From: Flagellimonas sp. 389
GTDB taxonomy: Bacteria; Bacteroidota; Bacteroidia; Flavobacteriales; Flavobacteriaceae
DNA length: 64,000 nt
Reading direction: 5' to 3'
NCBI RefSeq assembly: GCF_018449435.1
Contig: NZ_JAHCMU010000018.1
Location: 44,866 to 108,865 of the forward strand
Shown: piece after piece, positions 1 to 7,801 of the stretch
Position numbering within the stretch: the first letter of the stretch is position 1
How the letters are laid out: each line of letters opens with the position of its first letter
Position numbers and translations under genes: made by a program
Notes under the pieces: generated by a model
Database searches by the model: none
The model's input: only the letters and a program-made list of their open reading frames with translations
Told to the model about the DNA's origin: nothing

Positions 1-1
1 G

Positions 2-61
2 AACGATTCCATAGCGTATGCAGCAGGAAAAAATAGAATTGCACGGTTGACATTCAAATAA
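2..61 (+). CDS. C-terminal end of an unidentified protein (cut by window edge)
   Basis: An open frame runs from the window edge to a TAA stop at 59-61 and gives about 19 residues ending in RIARLTFK. It stops directly at the left arm of a strong hairpin, as expected for the 3' end of a gene. Too little is left to name a family. Confidence 0.4.
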   Translation, partial: NDSIAYAAGKNRIARLTFK

Positions 62-95
62 AAAGAGCGAGGATAAAAATACCCCTCGCTCTTTT
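61..95. terminator. Bidirectional intrinsic terminator
   Basis: A perfect 12-bp inverted repeat: AAAAGAGCGAGG at 61-72 and its complement at 84-95, with an 11-nt loop. The A-run on one side and T-run on the other let it work on both strands. It sits between two gene ends that face each other. Confidence 0.85.
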
Positions 96-115
96 AACCA
101 ACCTAAATAAACCAA

Positions 116-466
116 CTAAACATTTACGACAATATAGTTTCTGCCTGTTTTTCTGTACCACACTCCTCTATATTTATATAATTTTCTGCCATTTACCATT
201 ACCACACTTCGTGCTCTTGGTAGTCTTCTTACCGTTATTCCAACTGGTGCTGCTGCTACCACATAGTTACGGCCTTGGGCTCTGTACCAGACACCATCGG
301 AGAAATAAAAATTTGTTTTATTATGGACAACGACCCTGGGTTTATTGACCGTTTTGACCACAGTGCCATGTTTTGGATATACCCTTACTACTGTTTTTTG
401 TGCATTTGCAATGCTAAAAGTCCCTACTAGTGCTAGCATCATCAAAATCAATTTTAAATTTTTCAT
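116..466 (-). CDS. Small secreted DUF6515-like protein with two WYR repeats
   Basis: 116 aa. Residues 1-22 look like a Sec signal peptide cut after ANA, so the mature protein should be periplasmic or exported. The mature part is very basic and rich in Val and Tyr. It has a visible two-fold repeat: GVWYRAQGRNYVV (residues 58-70) and GVWYRKTGRNYIV (101-113). This pattern resembles the DUF6515 family, whose function is unknown. It is a single-gene unit ending at the terminator at 61-95. An envelope or matrix role is a guess from charge and repeats. Confidence 0.7.
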   Translation of the reverse strand: MKNLKLILMMLALVGTFSIANAQKTVVRVYPKHGTVVKTVNKPRVVVHNKTNFYFSDGVWYRAQGRNYVVAAAPVGITVRRLPRARSVVMVNGRKLYKYRGVWYRKTGRNYIVVNV

Positions 467-595
467 AGTATAGAATTTTATGTATTTCTATAGTTTTGAC
501 TTTGATATTGGTAAAAGGTTTAATGAACTCAAGACGAATTCAATTAAAAAAAGAGCCAAATGACCCTTTTCTAATGTTTTTTGTTGATTTTTAAG

Positions 596-1045
596 TTATC
601 CGCCTTCTTTTCGTTTTCGATATTGTTGTATCAATCGCTTTTTAAAGCTTCGTTCAGCTTTGAACAATAAAATCACTTTTTTTGGAGGAATCACTTCTTT
701 CAAATTGTTAACGAAGTCTTGTTCCACTTTGTATTTTTCTGCCATTAATTTTAGATACTGTGCTATAATTTTATCGGCCTCATTTTCTGATAAATCATCA
801 ATGTTACCAAAACTGCTACTAAACTCTTCACGTTCTTTTTTTCGAATATTGCCCATCATTTCTTCATGTGCATTATAAACTGGCCAAAATTCCTGAGCTT
901 CCTTCTTTGTGAGATTTAGTTGTTCGGTCAAGTATGCCACTTTCAATGTTTTTATTCGGTCCCTAGAATGACGTTGGGCAAAGAACGGATGAATACCCAA
1001 TATAAAAACAAATACTATGAGTAAAGTTCTATTCATAATCATCAT
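596..1045 (-). CDS. Periplasmic LTXXQ/Spy-like helical protein of a sigma-factor operon
   Basis: 149 aa with an N-terminal signal peptide (hydrophobic to about residue 23, ending FFAQ) and a charged, all-helical mature part. The stretch LTEQLNLTKKEAQEFWPVY resembles the LTXXQ helix of Spy/CpxP-type envelope stress proteins. It is the last gene of an operon with an ECF sigma factor and an anti-sigma protein. Its start overlaps the stop of the anti-sigma gene by 8-17 nt, suggesting translational coupling. ATG codons at 1045, 1042 and 1036 are all possible; the one at 1036 (MNRTLL) has the most usual signal-peptide start. A sensor or chaperone role in the envelope is inferred from context. Confidence 0.7.
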   Translation of the reverse strand: MMIMNRTLLIVFVFILGIHPFFAQRHSRDRIKTLKVAYLTEQLNLTKKEAQEFWPVYNAHEEMMGNIRKKEREEFSSSFGNIDDLSENEADKIIAQYLKLMAEKYKVEQDFVNNLKEVIPPKKVILLFKAERSFKKRLIQQYRKRKEGG

Positions 1046-1559
1046 ATTCTAAATTTAAATCTTCGATATCATCAACATTCTCGTTTAAATAATCCAAGAT
1101 ATTTTCTTTATCTAATGCTGTTTCCAGTATATCGTTTATTTCCAATTCTTCAACTTCAATTATTTCTGCGATTTCGTAAGAGCTAAGCCCAAAATCTGTA
1201 GTGTCAAAATAAGAATCTATTTCTGCACTGGCCAAATCGGCAAAATCAACTTTTGGTTCATTGTTCCAAGTTATGCCAAAAATCATAATGAAAATAGCAG
1301 CTATGGCAGCAGCTCCGTAATAAAACTTTTTATACGATTTCAATTCGATGACCTTTACGGTTTTTTGATAGACTTTGTCCATAACTTTTTGGTCAAACGA
1401 ATTAAAATATCCTTTGGGAATAGAGAAACCATCAGATTTTGGAATACTAGCTTCTGCTTCTTTGATTTCTCCATCTTCAATTTTATCCATTAGTCGTTCA
1501 TGGAAACTATCGAAGTAACCTTCTGGGGTATTAAACGTATTTTTCTTCTCTTTTTCCAT
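1029..1559 (-). CDS. Putative anti-sigma factor, single-pass membrane protein with a duplicated N-terminal motif
   Basis: 176 aa. One membrane segment at about residues 80-98 separates a cytoplasmic N-terminus from an acidic periplasmic C-terminus. The N-terminal part holds two copies of one motif: FNTPEGYFDSFHERLMDKI (9-27) and FSIPKGYFNSFDQKVMDKV (45-63). I see no zinc-binding HxxxCxxC signature of the ZAS class. It lies 33 bp after the ECF sigma gene on the same strand, and overlaps the next gene. Position and topology make a membrane anti-sigma factor the best reading. The repeated motif is a candidate sigma-binding site (inference). Confidence 0.7.
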   Translation of the reverse strand: MEKEKKNTFNTPEGYFDSFHERLMDKIEDGEIKEAEASIPKSDGFSIPKGYFNSFDQKVMDKVYQKTVKVIELKSYKKFYYGAAAIAAIFIMIFGITWNNEPKVDFADLASAEIDSYFDTTDFGLSSYEIAEIIEVEELEINDILETALDKENILDYLNENVDDIEDLNLEYDDYE

Positions 1560-1592
1560 CTCTATGTTTTGACAATCAATTCTTTAAAAGGT

Positions 1593-2144
1593 TTAATCTG
1601 ATTTGAGATAGGTTTCAATCTTTTTAACCGCCAAATGATAGGAAGCCTTTAACGCCCCTACGGATGTTTCGAGCACTTCTGAAATTTCTTCATACTTCAT
1701 TTCTTGAAAATATTTCATGGTAAACACCAATTTCTGCTTATCCGGAAGGGTTGCCAGTGCTTTTTGCAATTTTAACTGAATTTCATCTCCTTCAAAATAT
1801 ACATCCGACTGCAAATTTTCTACCAAAGCCGTTTTCAACCCTTCATCGCTGACCCCTAGCTTTTTCGACTTCCGCTTTAAGAAAGTCAAGGCTTCATTTG
1901 TGGCGATACGGTATATCCAAGAATATAGCTTGCTATCACCTTTAAAACCATCAATGTTCTTATATACTTTGATGAACGTGTTTTGAAGCACATCATCGGC
2001 ATCGTCATGATTTAAGACAATTCTACGAATATGCCAATACAATCGTTCTTTGTAAGTATTGACCAACACTTCAAAGGCCTTTGCTTGGCTATCTTTCTGT
2101 TTTAATTCTTTGACTAAGGCTTCCTCAGCAACCAATTGTACCAC
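1593..2144 (-). CDS. ECF-type RNA polymerase sigma factor
   Basis: 183 aa, the usual ECF size. Region 2 covers about residues 25-95, with the typical core DADDVLQNTFIKVYKNIDGF and the region 2.4-like YSWIYRIATNEALTFLKRK. Region 4 covers about 130-178: LPDKQKLVFTMKYFQEMKYEEI followed by the helix-turn-helix VLETSVGALKASYHLAVKKI. It belongs to the RpoE-like sigma-70 family and should direct RNA polymerase to envelope-stress type promoters. It is the first gene of a three-gene operon with the putative anti-sigma and LTXXQ-like genes. Regulation is probably release from the anti-sigma protein; the target genes are unknown. Confidence 0.92.
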   Translation of the reverse strand: MVQLVAEEALVKELKQKDSQAKAFEVLVNTYKERLYWHIRRIVLNHDDADDVLQNTFIKVYKNIDGFKGDSKLYSWIYRIATNEALTFLKRKSKKLGVSDEGLKTALVENLQSDVYFEGDEIQLKLQKALATLPDKQKLVFTMKYFQEMKYEEISEVLETSVGALKASYHLAVKKIETYLKSD

Positions 2145-2183
2145 AATTTAAAGCTTTGACTCAATTTTTATAGAAAGGTTTAA

Positions 2184-4010
2184 TTATACAGTGAAGGACT
2201 GCATTTCAACCAGTTTTTTGTAGCCTTTTTGTGATTTCATGAGTTCGTCATGTGTTCCTTGTTCCACAATTTTCCCTTTGCTGAGCACGACTATGGAATC
2301 GGCATTTTGGATGGTGGAAAGGCGATGCGCAATAACCAGTGATGTTCTATTCTTCATCATATTTTCCAACGCATCTTGAACAAGTCGCTCACTCTCGGTA
2401 TCCAATGCAGATGTGGCTTCATCTAGAATCATAATAGGAGGATTCTTCAATACGGCCCTAGCAATGGACAGCCTTTGTTTTTGACCACCACTTAACTTAT
2501 TTCCGCTATCTCCGATATTGGTATCATAACCGTTCGGCAATTCCACAATAAAATCATGGGCATTGGCAACTTTGGCAGCTTCAATAATCTCATCTTCGCT
2601 AGCCCCTTCTTTTCCAAGGCCAATATTATTTTTCACGGTATCGTTGAATAAAATGGAATCTTGGGTGACCAATCCCATTAAACCTCTCAACGATTTTTTG
2701 GTGATATCCTTAATATTGGTTCCATCAATCAAAATCTCACCTTCGTTCACATCATAAAAGCGGGTGACAAGATTGGCAATAGTACTTTTGCCACTACCGG
2801 ATTGCCCTACTAGCGCTACGGTATGGCCCTTTTTTACTTTTAGATTAAAATCTTTTAAAATATAGTCCTCCTCATATTTGAAGGAAACATTTTCTAAAGT
2901 TACATGTTGGGTAAAATCCACTTTTTCATGGGCATTCTTGCTATCAGCTATTGGATTTTCGGACTCCAGTACTTCCAGTACCCGTTCTGCGGCTGCATTT
3001 CCTTTACGTACCCCATAGGAAGCTTTACTGATGGCTTTTGCTGGAGTTAGGATGTTGTAGGCGAGACCCATGTAAGCTATAAAAGATGAGGCATCTAGGG
3101 TCTTGTCCACCAGTACCATTTTACCTCCAAACCATAAGAGGACGCCAATAACTAAAATCCCCAAAAATTCACCTGTAGGCGAAGCTAGATTTTGTCTATT
3201 TAAAAGGGAGTTGGAAAACTTGAAAAACCTGTCAGTAGAGTTTTTGAAGGTTTGGTAAAACCTCGATTCTGAATTAAACGCCTTAATAACACGCAGTCCG
3301 CTCAACGTTTCTTCTACTATAGAAAGAAATTCACCTTGTTCCTTTTGTACCTTATCCGACTGTTTTTTGAGTGATTTGCCAATTCTTGAGATAATCATTC
3401 CAGCAATAGGGATAAAGACAAAAACAAAAATGGTCAGTTTCGTACTAATTCCAAACATGATCAGTATCGTAAACAAGATTGTTAAAGGCTCCCTAACGAT
3501 CAACTCCAAAACGGACAAGAAAGAATGCTGAATTTCCAATACATCCGATGTTATTCGTGCGATAACGTCACCTTTTCGTTTTTCTGAAAAATAGGAAATG
3601 GGCAAATCCACAATTTTACGGTACATTTTATTGCGGATATCCTTTAAAACACCATTTCTTAGAAAGGTGATAAAATACATTGCACAATAATTGAATGCAT
3701 TTTTTAGAAGGAAAAGAACGAGCACCAGGCCAATCACCAAGACCAATCCTTTCATATCGTCGTCCCCAGAATACGCGGTAACCCTAAAATTGATATAATC
3801 CTGTAGGTAATCTTTTAAACCTGAAAACCCAGTGTATATAGGTTCCTCAAAAACTTTTTCCTCGGGTTTAAAGAGTACATCCAACATAGGAATCAATGCT
3901 GCAAAAGAAAGTGCACTAAAAAGTGCATAGAGAATATTGAAAAAAATATTCAGAAACCCATAGTTACGATACGGTACCGCAAATTGGAGGATTTTCTTAA
4001 AGTAATTCAT
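2184..4010 (-). CDS. MsbA-type ABC exporter (fused permease and ATPase)
   Basis: 608 aa half-transporter that should work as a homodimer in the inner membrane. Residues about 1-330 form the six-helix ABC_membrane domain. The ATPase domain follows, with Walker A GQSGSGKST (about 400), signature LSGGQKQRLS (about 508), Walker B IMILDEATSALD and the H-loop IAHRLST. This is the MsbA/LipidA-exporter-like branch common in Bacteroidota. The substrate (lipid A, other lipid or drug) cannot be read from sequence. It lies 4 bp after the phosphohexomutase gene, and the next gene upstream in that direction is a polyprenyl-type glycosyltransferase. This context suggests envelope building. Confidence 0.9.
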   Translation of the reverse strand: MNYFKKILQFAVPYRNYGFLNIFFNILYALFSALSFAALIPMLDVLFKPEEKVFEEPIYTGFSGLKDYLQDYINFRVTAYSGDDDMKGLVLVIGLVLVLFLLKNAFNYCAMYFITFLRNGVLKDIRNKMYRKIVDLPISYFSEKRKGDVIARITSDVLEIQHSFLSVLELIVREPLTILFTILIMFGISTKLTIFVFVFIPIAGMIISRIGKSLKKQSDKVQKEQGEFLSIVEETLSGLRVIKAFNSESRFYQTFKNSTDRFFKFSNSLLNRQNLASPTGEFLGILVIGVLLWFGGKMVLVDKTLDASSFIAYMGLAYNILTPAKAISKASYGVRKGNAAAERVLEVLESENPIADSKNAHEKVDFTQHVTLENVSFKYEEDYILKDFNLKVKKGHTVALVGQSGSGKSTIANLVTRFYDVNEGEILIDGTNIKDITKKSLRGLMGLVTQDSILFNDTVKNNIGLGKEGASEDEIIEAAKVANAHDFIVELPNGYDTNIGDSGNKLSGGQKQRLSIARAVLKNPPIMILDEATSALDTESERLVQDALENMMKNRTSLVIAHRLSTIQNADSIVVLSKGKIVEQGTHDELMKSQKGYKKLVEMQSFTV

Positions 4011-4014
4011 TAAT

Positions 4015-5721
4015 TTATAAATTCAATTCAGATTGGATGCCGTCCAACTTGGCTTCCAGCTGCGAATTTACGGATTTATAATCCTCCGCCTTTTCCAATG
4101 TAGCGTTTGTACTGATATAGAATTTAACCTTGGGCTCGGTACCGCTAGGTCTGGCGGCTATCCTTGTACCATCTTCGGTTTCATAGATCAAAACGTTCGA
4201 TTTTGGTAAATCGATTGCTTTTTCTTCACCGGTCTGCACATTTTTGGCGATAGCGGTATTATAATCCTCTATCCAAACCACTTTTGAACCCTGAACGGAT
4301 GCTACGGGATTCTCCTTGAAATCAACCAACATTTGCTTGATTTCCTCTGCACCGCTGATTCCTTTTTTGGTCAAGGAAATAAGTTTCTCCTTATAAAATC
4401 CAAATTTTACGTAGGCATCTACTAATTCCTCATAAAAAGAACTTCCATTTGCCTTGGCATCCGCCGCAATTTCACAGGCGAGTAGGGTAGAGGTAACGGC
4501 ATCCTTGTCCCGTACAAAATCCCCGACCATATAACCGAAACTCTCTTCTCCACCACCAACAAAATTTGAATTGGGAAAATCCTTGATCATTTTACCGATC
4601 CATTTGAATCCAGTTAATGCCGTTTTGAATTCTACGCCGTAGGCTTTTGCCATTTGTTCCATCATTGGGGTCGAAACAATGGTGGTGGCTACGAATTCAT
4701 TGCCTTTGAATCCATTTTGTTGGTATTTGTCCAACAAGAATTTGGTCATCATGACCATGGTCTGGTTTCCGTTGAGCAATTCCATATTCCCTTCTAAATT
4801 TCTTACGGCTATCCCCAATCGGTCACTATCTGGGTCGGTACCTACGACCATATCAGCACCAATTTCTTCCGCTTTTTTTATGGACATTTCCAAAGCCTCT
4901 GGCTCTTCTGGATTTGGTGATTTTACCGTTGGAAAGTTTCCATCCGGTTTAGCCTGTTCCTCTATAATAGTTACGTTTTTGTAACCAGCACGTTTTAAAA
5001 CTTCGGGGATTGCGGTTATGGATGTACCGTGCAAGGCGGTAAAGACAATTTTAAAGTCATCTTTTCCCTTTGCTCCAAAGCTTCCATTCTTTACCGAAGC
5101 TTCAAAAAAGGCTTCATCAACATCTTTGTCAATCAATTCAATGAGCGAGTCATTCGCATTGAACTTGATGTCTTCAAAAGACAACGCATCGATTTCTGAA
5201 ATAATCTCACCATCTTGGGGCGGTACAATCTGTCCACCGTCGGCCCAATACACTTTGTAGCCGTTATATTCAGGTGGATTGTGAGATGCAGTCAAAACAA
5301 TTCCTGCATGACAATTCAAGTGTTTTACGGCAAAAGAAAGCTCTGGAGTTGTCCTAAGTTCAGAGAACAGAAAAACTTTGATTCCATTGGCAGAGAAAAC
5401 TTCTGCAACCGTTTTTGCCAAAGTATCGGAATTGTGTCTGCAATCGTAAGCAATCACAACTTTCACCGTTTCTTCAGCATAGGTTTTTTTAAGGTAGTTA
5501 CTTAGGCCCTGTGTATTCTTCCCTAATGTATATTTGTTGATTCTATTGGTGCCGACGCCCATAACTCCCCTCATTCCGCCGGTACCGAATTCCAAATTTT
5601 TGTAGAACCGTTCTTTTAAGGCTTCGGTATCGTTTTCTATAAGATGTTGAATTTCTTTTTTGACTTCTGGGTCAAAAAAATCGGTTAGCCATGATTTGGC
5701 AGAAGTTAGTATGGAATCCAT
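4015..5721 (-). CDS. Phospho-sugar mutase (phosphoglucomutase/phosphomannomutase family)
   Basis: 568 aa alpha-D-phosphohexomutase, which interconverts hexose 1- and 6-phosphates through a phosphoserine. The phosphoserine loop is TASHNPPEYNGYK (about residue 142), the metal loop GTDPDSDRLGIA (about 295), the sugar-binding loop GGGEESFGY (about 385), and the phosphate-binding loop RPSGTEPKVKFY near the C-terminus. All four family motifs are intact. Length fits the long bacterial PGM/PMM type. It feeds sugar nucleotides for cell-envelope polysaccharides, or glycogen and glucose use. It is probably co-transcribed with the ABC exporter 4 bp downstream. Confidence 0.93.
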   Translation of the reverse strand: MDSILTSAKSWLTDFFDPEVKKEIQHLIENDTEALKERFYKNLEFGTGGMRGVMGVGTNRINKYTLGKNTQGLSNYLKKTYAEETVKVVIAYDCRHNSDTLAKTVAEVFSANGIKVFLFSELRTTPELSFAVKHLNCHAGIVLTASHNPPEYNGYKVYWADGGQIVPPQDGEIISEIDALSFEDIKFNANDSLIELIDKDVDEAFFEASVKNGSFGAKGKDDFKIVFTALHGTSITAIPEVLKRAGYKNVTIIEEQAKPDGNFPTVKSPNPEEPEALEMSIKKAEEIGADMVVGTDPDSDRLGIAVRNLEGNMELLNGNQTMVMMTKFLLDKYQQNGFKGNEFVATTIVSTPMMEQMAKAYGVEFKTALTGFKWIGKMIKDFPNSNFVGGGEESFGYMVGDFVRDKDAVTSTLLACEIAADAKANGSSFYEELVDAYVKFGFYKEKLISLTKKGISGAEEIKQMLVDFKENPVASVQGSKVVWIEDYNTAIAKNVQTGEEKAIDLPKSNVLIYETEDGTRIAARPSGTEPKVKFYISTNATLEKAEDYKSVNSQLEAKLDGIQSELNL

Positions 5722-5777
5722 TTAGATGTAGCTTTTATCGGCTTTAAAAATACGAAGAATCTATGTTGGGGAACGTC

Positions 5778-6725
5778 CTAAACATTAATTTTATCGGAGA
5801 TGTTGTAGCGGGTGTCATTTTTTCTGGAGCGTACCATGATTTCCCCTAAAAAACCAGCCAAAAAGAACTGGGTTCCTATTAACATTGCAGTAAGCGCTAT
5901 AAAAAATTGAGGCCTATCCGTGATAAGTCGCCCAGTTGGATTTATAATGATTTTGTCTATCCCTAGATAAATAGAAAACCCAAAACCTACTATGAACATG
6001 AGCACGCCCAGGGCACCGAACAAATGCATGGGTTGGCGTCCAAATTTTGAAACAAACCAGATGGTAATTAAATCCAAAAAGCCATTGATAAAACGATCTA
6101 CACCAAATTTGGTGGTTCCATATTTGCGCGATTGGTGTTGGACTACTTTTTCGGTAATTTTTGAGAAGCCAGCATTTTTGGCAAGTACTGGAATATACCG
6201 GTGCATTTCACCAGATACCTCTATATTTTTTACCACGACGCTTTGATACGCTTTTAGGCCACAATTAAAATCGTTCAATTTAACACCAGATGTTTTTCTG
6301 GCGGCCCAATTGAACAACTTTGAGGGTATGTTTTTGGCAATGAGAGAATCGTACCGTTTCTTTTTCCAGCCAGAAACGATATGGTTGCCCTCTTCCTTTA
6401 TTAGGTCGTACAGTTCTGGGATTTCTTCGGGATTGTCCTGTAAGTCAGCATCCATGGTAATTACAACATCACCAGCAGCAGTCTTGAACCCTGCATGCAA
6501 TGCCTGTGACTTACCATAATTCTTAAGAAACCGAATTCCTTTTACACTATCGTTTTTCTTGGACAGTTCAGAAATTATCTTCCAAGAATCATCCGTACTG
6601 CCGTCGTCTATGAAAATAATTTCATAAACAAAATGATTGGATTGCATAACCGTTGCAATCCAATCATGGAGTTCTATAAGGGATTCTTGTTCGTTAAGTA
6701 AAGGGATTACAATGGAAATCTGCAT
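5778..6725 (-). CDS. GT2 family glycosyltransferase (DPM1/GtrB-like) with C-terminal membrane helices
   Basis: 315 aa. The N-terminal GT-A domain has VIPLLNEQESL at the start, the nucleotide-binding IDDGSTDDSW (about 40-50) and the metal-binding MDADLQDNPEEI (about 92-103). Two hydrophobic helices lie at about 232-256 and 275-300. This is the polyprenyl-phosphate sugar transferase layout: it would move a hexose from a nucleotide sugar to polyprenyl phosphate on the inner face of the membrane. The true acceptor is unknown. It ends 56 bp before the mutase gene and is on the same strand. Confidence 0.88.
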   Translation of the reverse strand: MQISIVIPLLNEQESLIELHDWIATVMQSNHFVYEIIFIDDGSTDDSWKIISELSKKNDSVKGIRFLKNYGKSQALHAGFKTAAGDVVITMDADLQDNPEEIPELYDLIKEEGNHIVSGWKKKRYDSLIAKNIPSKLFNWAARKTSGVKLNDFNCGLKAYQSVVVKNIEVSGEMHRYIPVLAKNAGFSKITEKVVQHQSRKYGTTKFGVDRFINGFLDLITIWFVSKFGRQPMHLFGALGVLMFIVGFGFSIYLGIDKIIINPTGRLITDRPQFFIALTAMLIGTQFFLAGFLGEIMVRSRKNDTRYNISDKINV

Positions 6726-6767
6726 TGTTACATTCTGGAATTCCCTTCAAAAATAGTATTTTTTGCC

Positions 6768-7289
6768 TTAGTAGGAGGCTTTGTCCTTTTTTAGGATAAG
6801 ACCTGTAACAAGACCTATAACAAGGCCCAGTACACAGCTAATGATCAATCCTATGGGGTAGCGCATCCAAGCAAATTTTTTCTGCATGGCCGCCCCTTGT
6901 TCCCATTGTTCCTCAGTGAGTGAAGGGTTGTCTTCAAAAGTTTTAGCTTTTGCCAATTCCAAGGCTTTATCCATAAAATCGGGTTCTATAAAGTTTATGA
7001 GTACATACTGGTATGCTAAAGAGAGTATTGTGGAAACTAAGGCTATACCCACGGCTACCTTTAATGCTTCTACAATTTTCAAATATCCCGAATTAGCTTT
7101 TTTAAAGGCATTTACGCCTAAAAAGATGACAATAATGGTCAATGCTATTGATACAATAATTATAGGGGTGCTCATCTCATAATGCATGTTCTGAGTGTAG
7201 AGCATCACGCTAAATACAATTGAGACCAAGCCCAATAATATTCCATAGTTGAGGGAAAACTTTCCCGTTTTAGGTTGATTTTCTTCCAT
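6768..7289 (-). CDS. DUF4199 family membrane protein
   Basis: 173 aa with four hydrophobic segments (about residues 13-31, 39-59, 74-95 and 146-168) and a short acidic, helical loop before the last one. The arrangement fits DUF4199, a Bacteroidota family of unknown function that often sits next to polyprenyl-type GT2 transferases, as it does here (43 bp apart, same strand). A supporting role for that transferase is plausible but unproven. Confidence 0.8.
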   Translation of the reverse strand: MEENQPKTGKFSLNYGILLGLVSIVFSVMLYTQNMHYEMSTPIIIVSIALTIIVIFLGVNAFKKANSGYLKIVEALKVAVGIALVSTILSLAYQYVLINFIEPDFMDKALELAKAKTFEDNPSLTEEQWEQGAAMQKKFAWMRYPIGLIISCVLGLVIGLVTGLILKKDKASY

Positions 7290-7388
7290 TTGTTCTAAAT
7301 ATTTAGTGGTGATTGTTGCTTGTTTGTGTATACTTTAAGAATTTTGTTACAATCAAAGGTAGATTTTTTCTTTTTTCCCTTTTTAAAG

Positions 7389-7418
7389 TTGTACTAATAA
7401 AAGAAATTATTAAATTTG
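7389..7418 (+). promoter_or_regulatory. Bacteroidota-type promoter of rpmE2
   Basis: TTG at 7389-7391 and TAAATTTG at 7411-7418 are 19 nt apart and match the Bacteroidota -33/-7 consensus. The expected transcript start is near 7423, about 30 nt before the rpmE2 start codon. Confidence 0.65.
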
Positions 7419-7452
7419 CAGCTCGAAAAATCAGAGATTAAGTTTTACGACG

Positions 7453-7722
7453 ATGAGAAAAGGTATACACCCAGAAAATTATAGATTGGTAGCTTTCAAA
7501 GATATGTCCAACGAAGATGTATTCATTACAAAGTCTACTGCAGATGCAAAAGAGAAAATCACTGTGGACGGTGTTGAATATCCTTTGATAAAATTGGAAA
7601 TATCAAGAACTTCCCACCCATTCTATACTGGTAAGACGAAATTGATCGATACCGCTGGTAGAATCGATAAGTTCAAAAACAAGTACAAGAAATTCAAGAA
7701 AGAGGAAAAAAGTGTCGAATAA
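7453..7722 (+). CDS. rpmE2: 50S ribosomal protein L31, type B
   Basis: 89 aa. It starts MRKGIHPENY and contains SRTSHPFYTGKTKLIDTAGRIDKFKNKY, the hallmark of L31. It has no cysteines, so it is the zinc-free (C-) type B form. A good promoter lies upstream and a terminator 24 bp downstream, so it is probably transcribed alone. Confidence 0.97.
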   Translation: MRKGIHPENYRLVAFKDMSNEDVFITKSTADAKEKITVDGVEYPLIKLEISRTSHPFYTGKTKLIDTAGRIDKFKNKYKKFKKEEKSVE

Positions 7723-7745
7723 GCTTTTTTCCGAATAAAGCATAG

Positions 7746-7776
7746 CGCCCCTGATGAATGTCAGGGGCGTTTTTTA
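7746..7776 (+). terminator. Intrinsic terminator after rpmE2
   Basis: A perfect 9-bp stem (CGCCCCTGA at 7746-7754, TCAGGGGCG at 7761-7769) with a 6-nt loop is followed by seven T. It lies between rpmE2 and the next gene. Confidence 0.93.
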
Positions 7777-7801
7777 TTTTTATACCATTGAAACCACAAC
7801 C

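Noticed and set aside
4679..5505. Plus-strand frames opposite the phosphohexomutase gene
   Set aside because: They are mirror frames of a well-conserved gene and show no domains, signal peptides or promoters.
7754..7801. Upstream start for the GlmU-like gene
   Set aside because: The extra 16 codons lie in the rpmE2 terminator and give an atypical N-terminus. ATG at 7802 fits the family.
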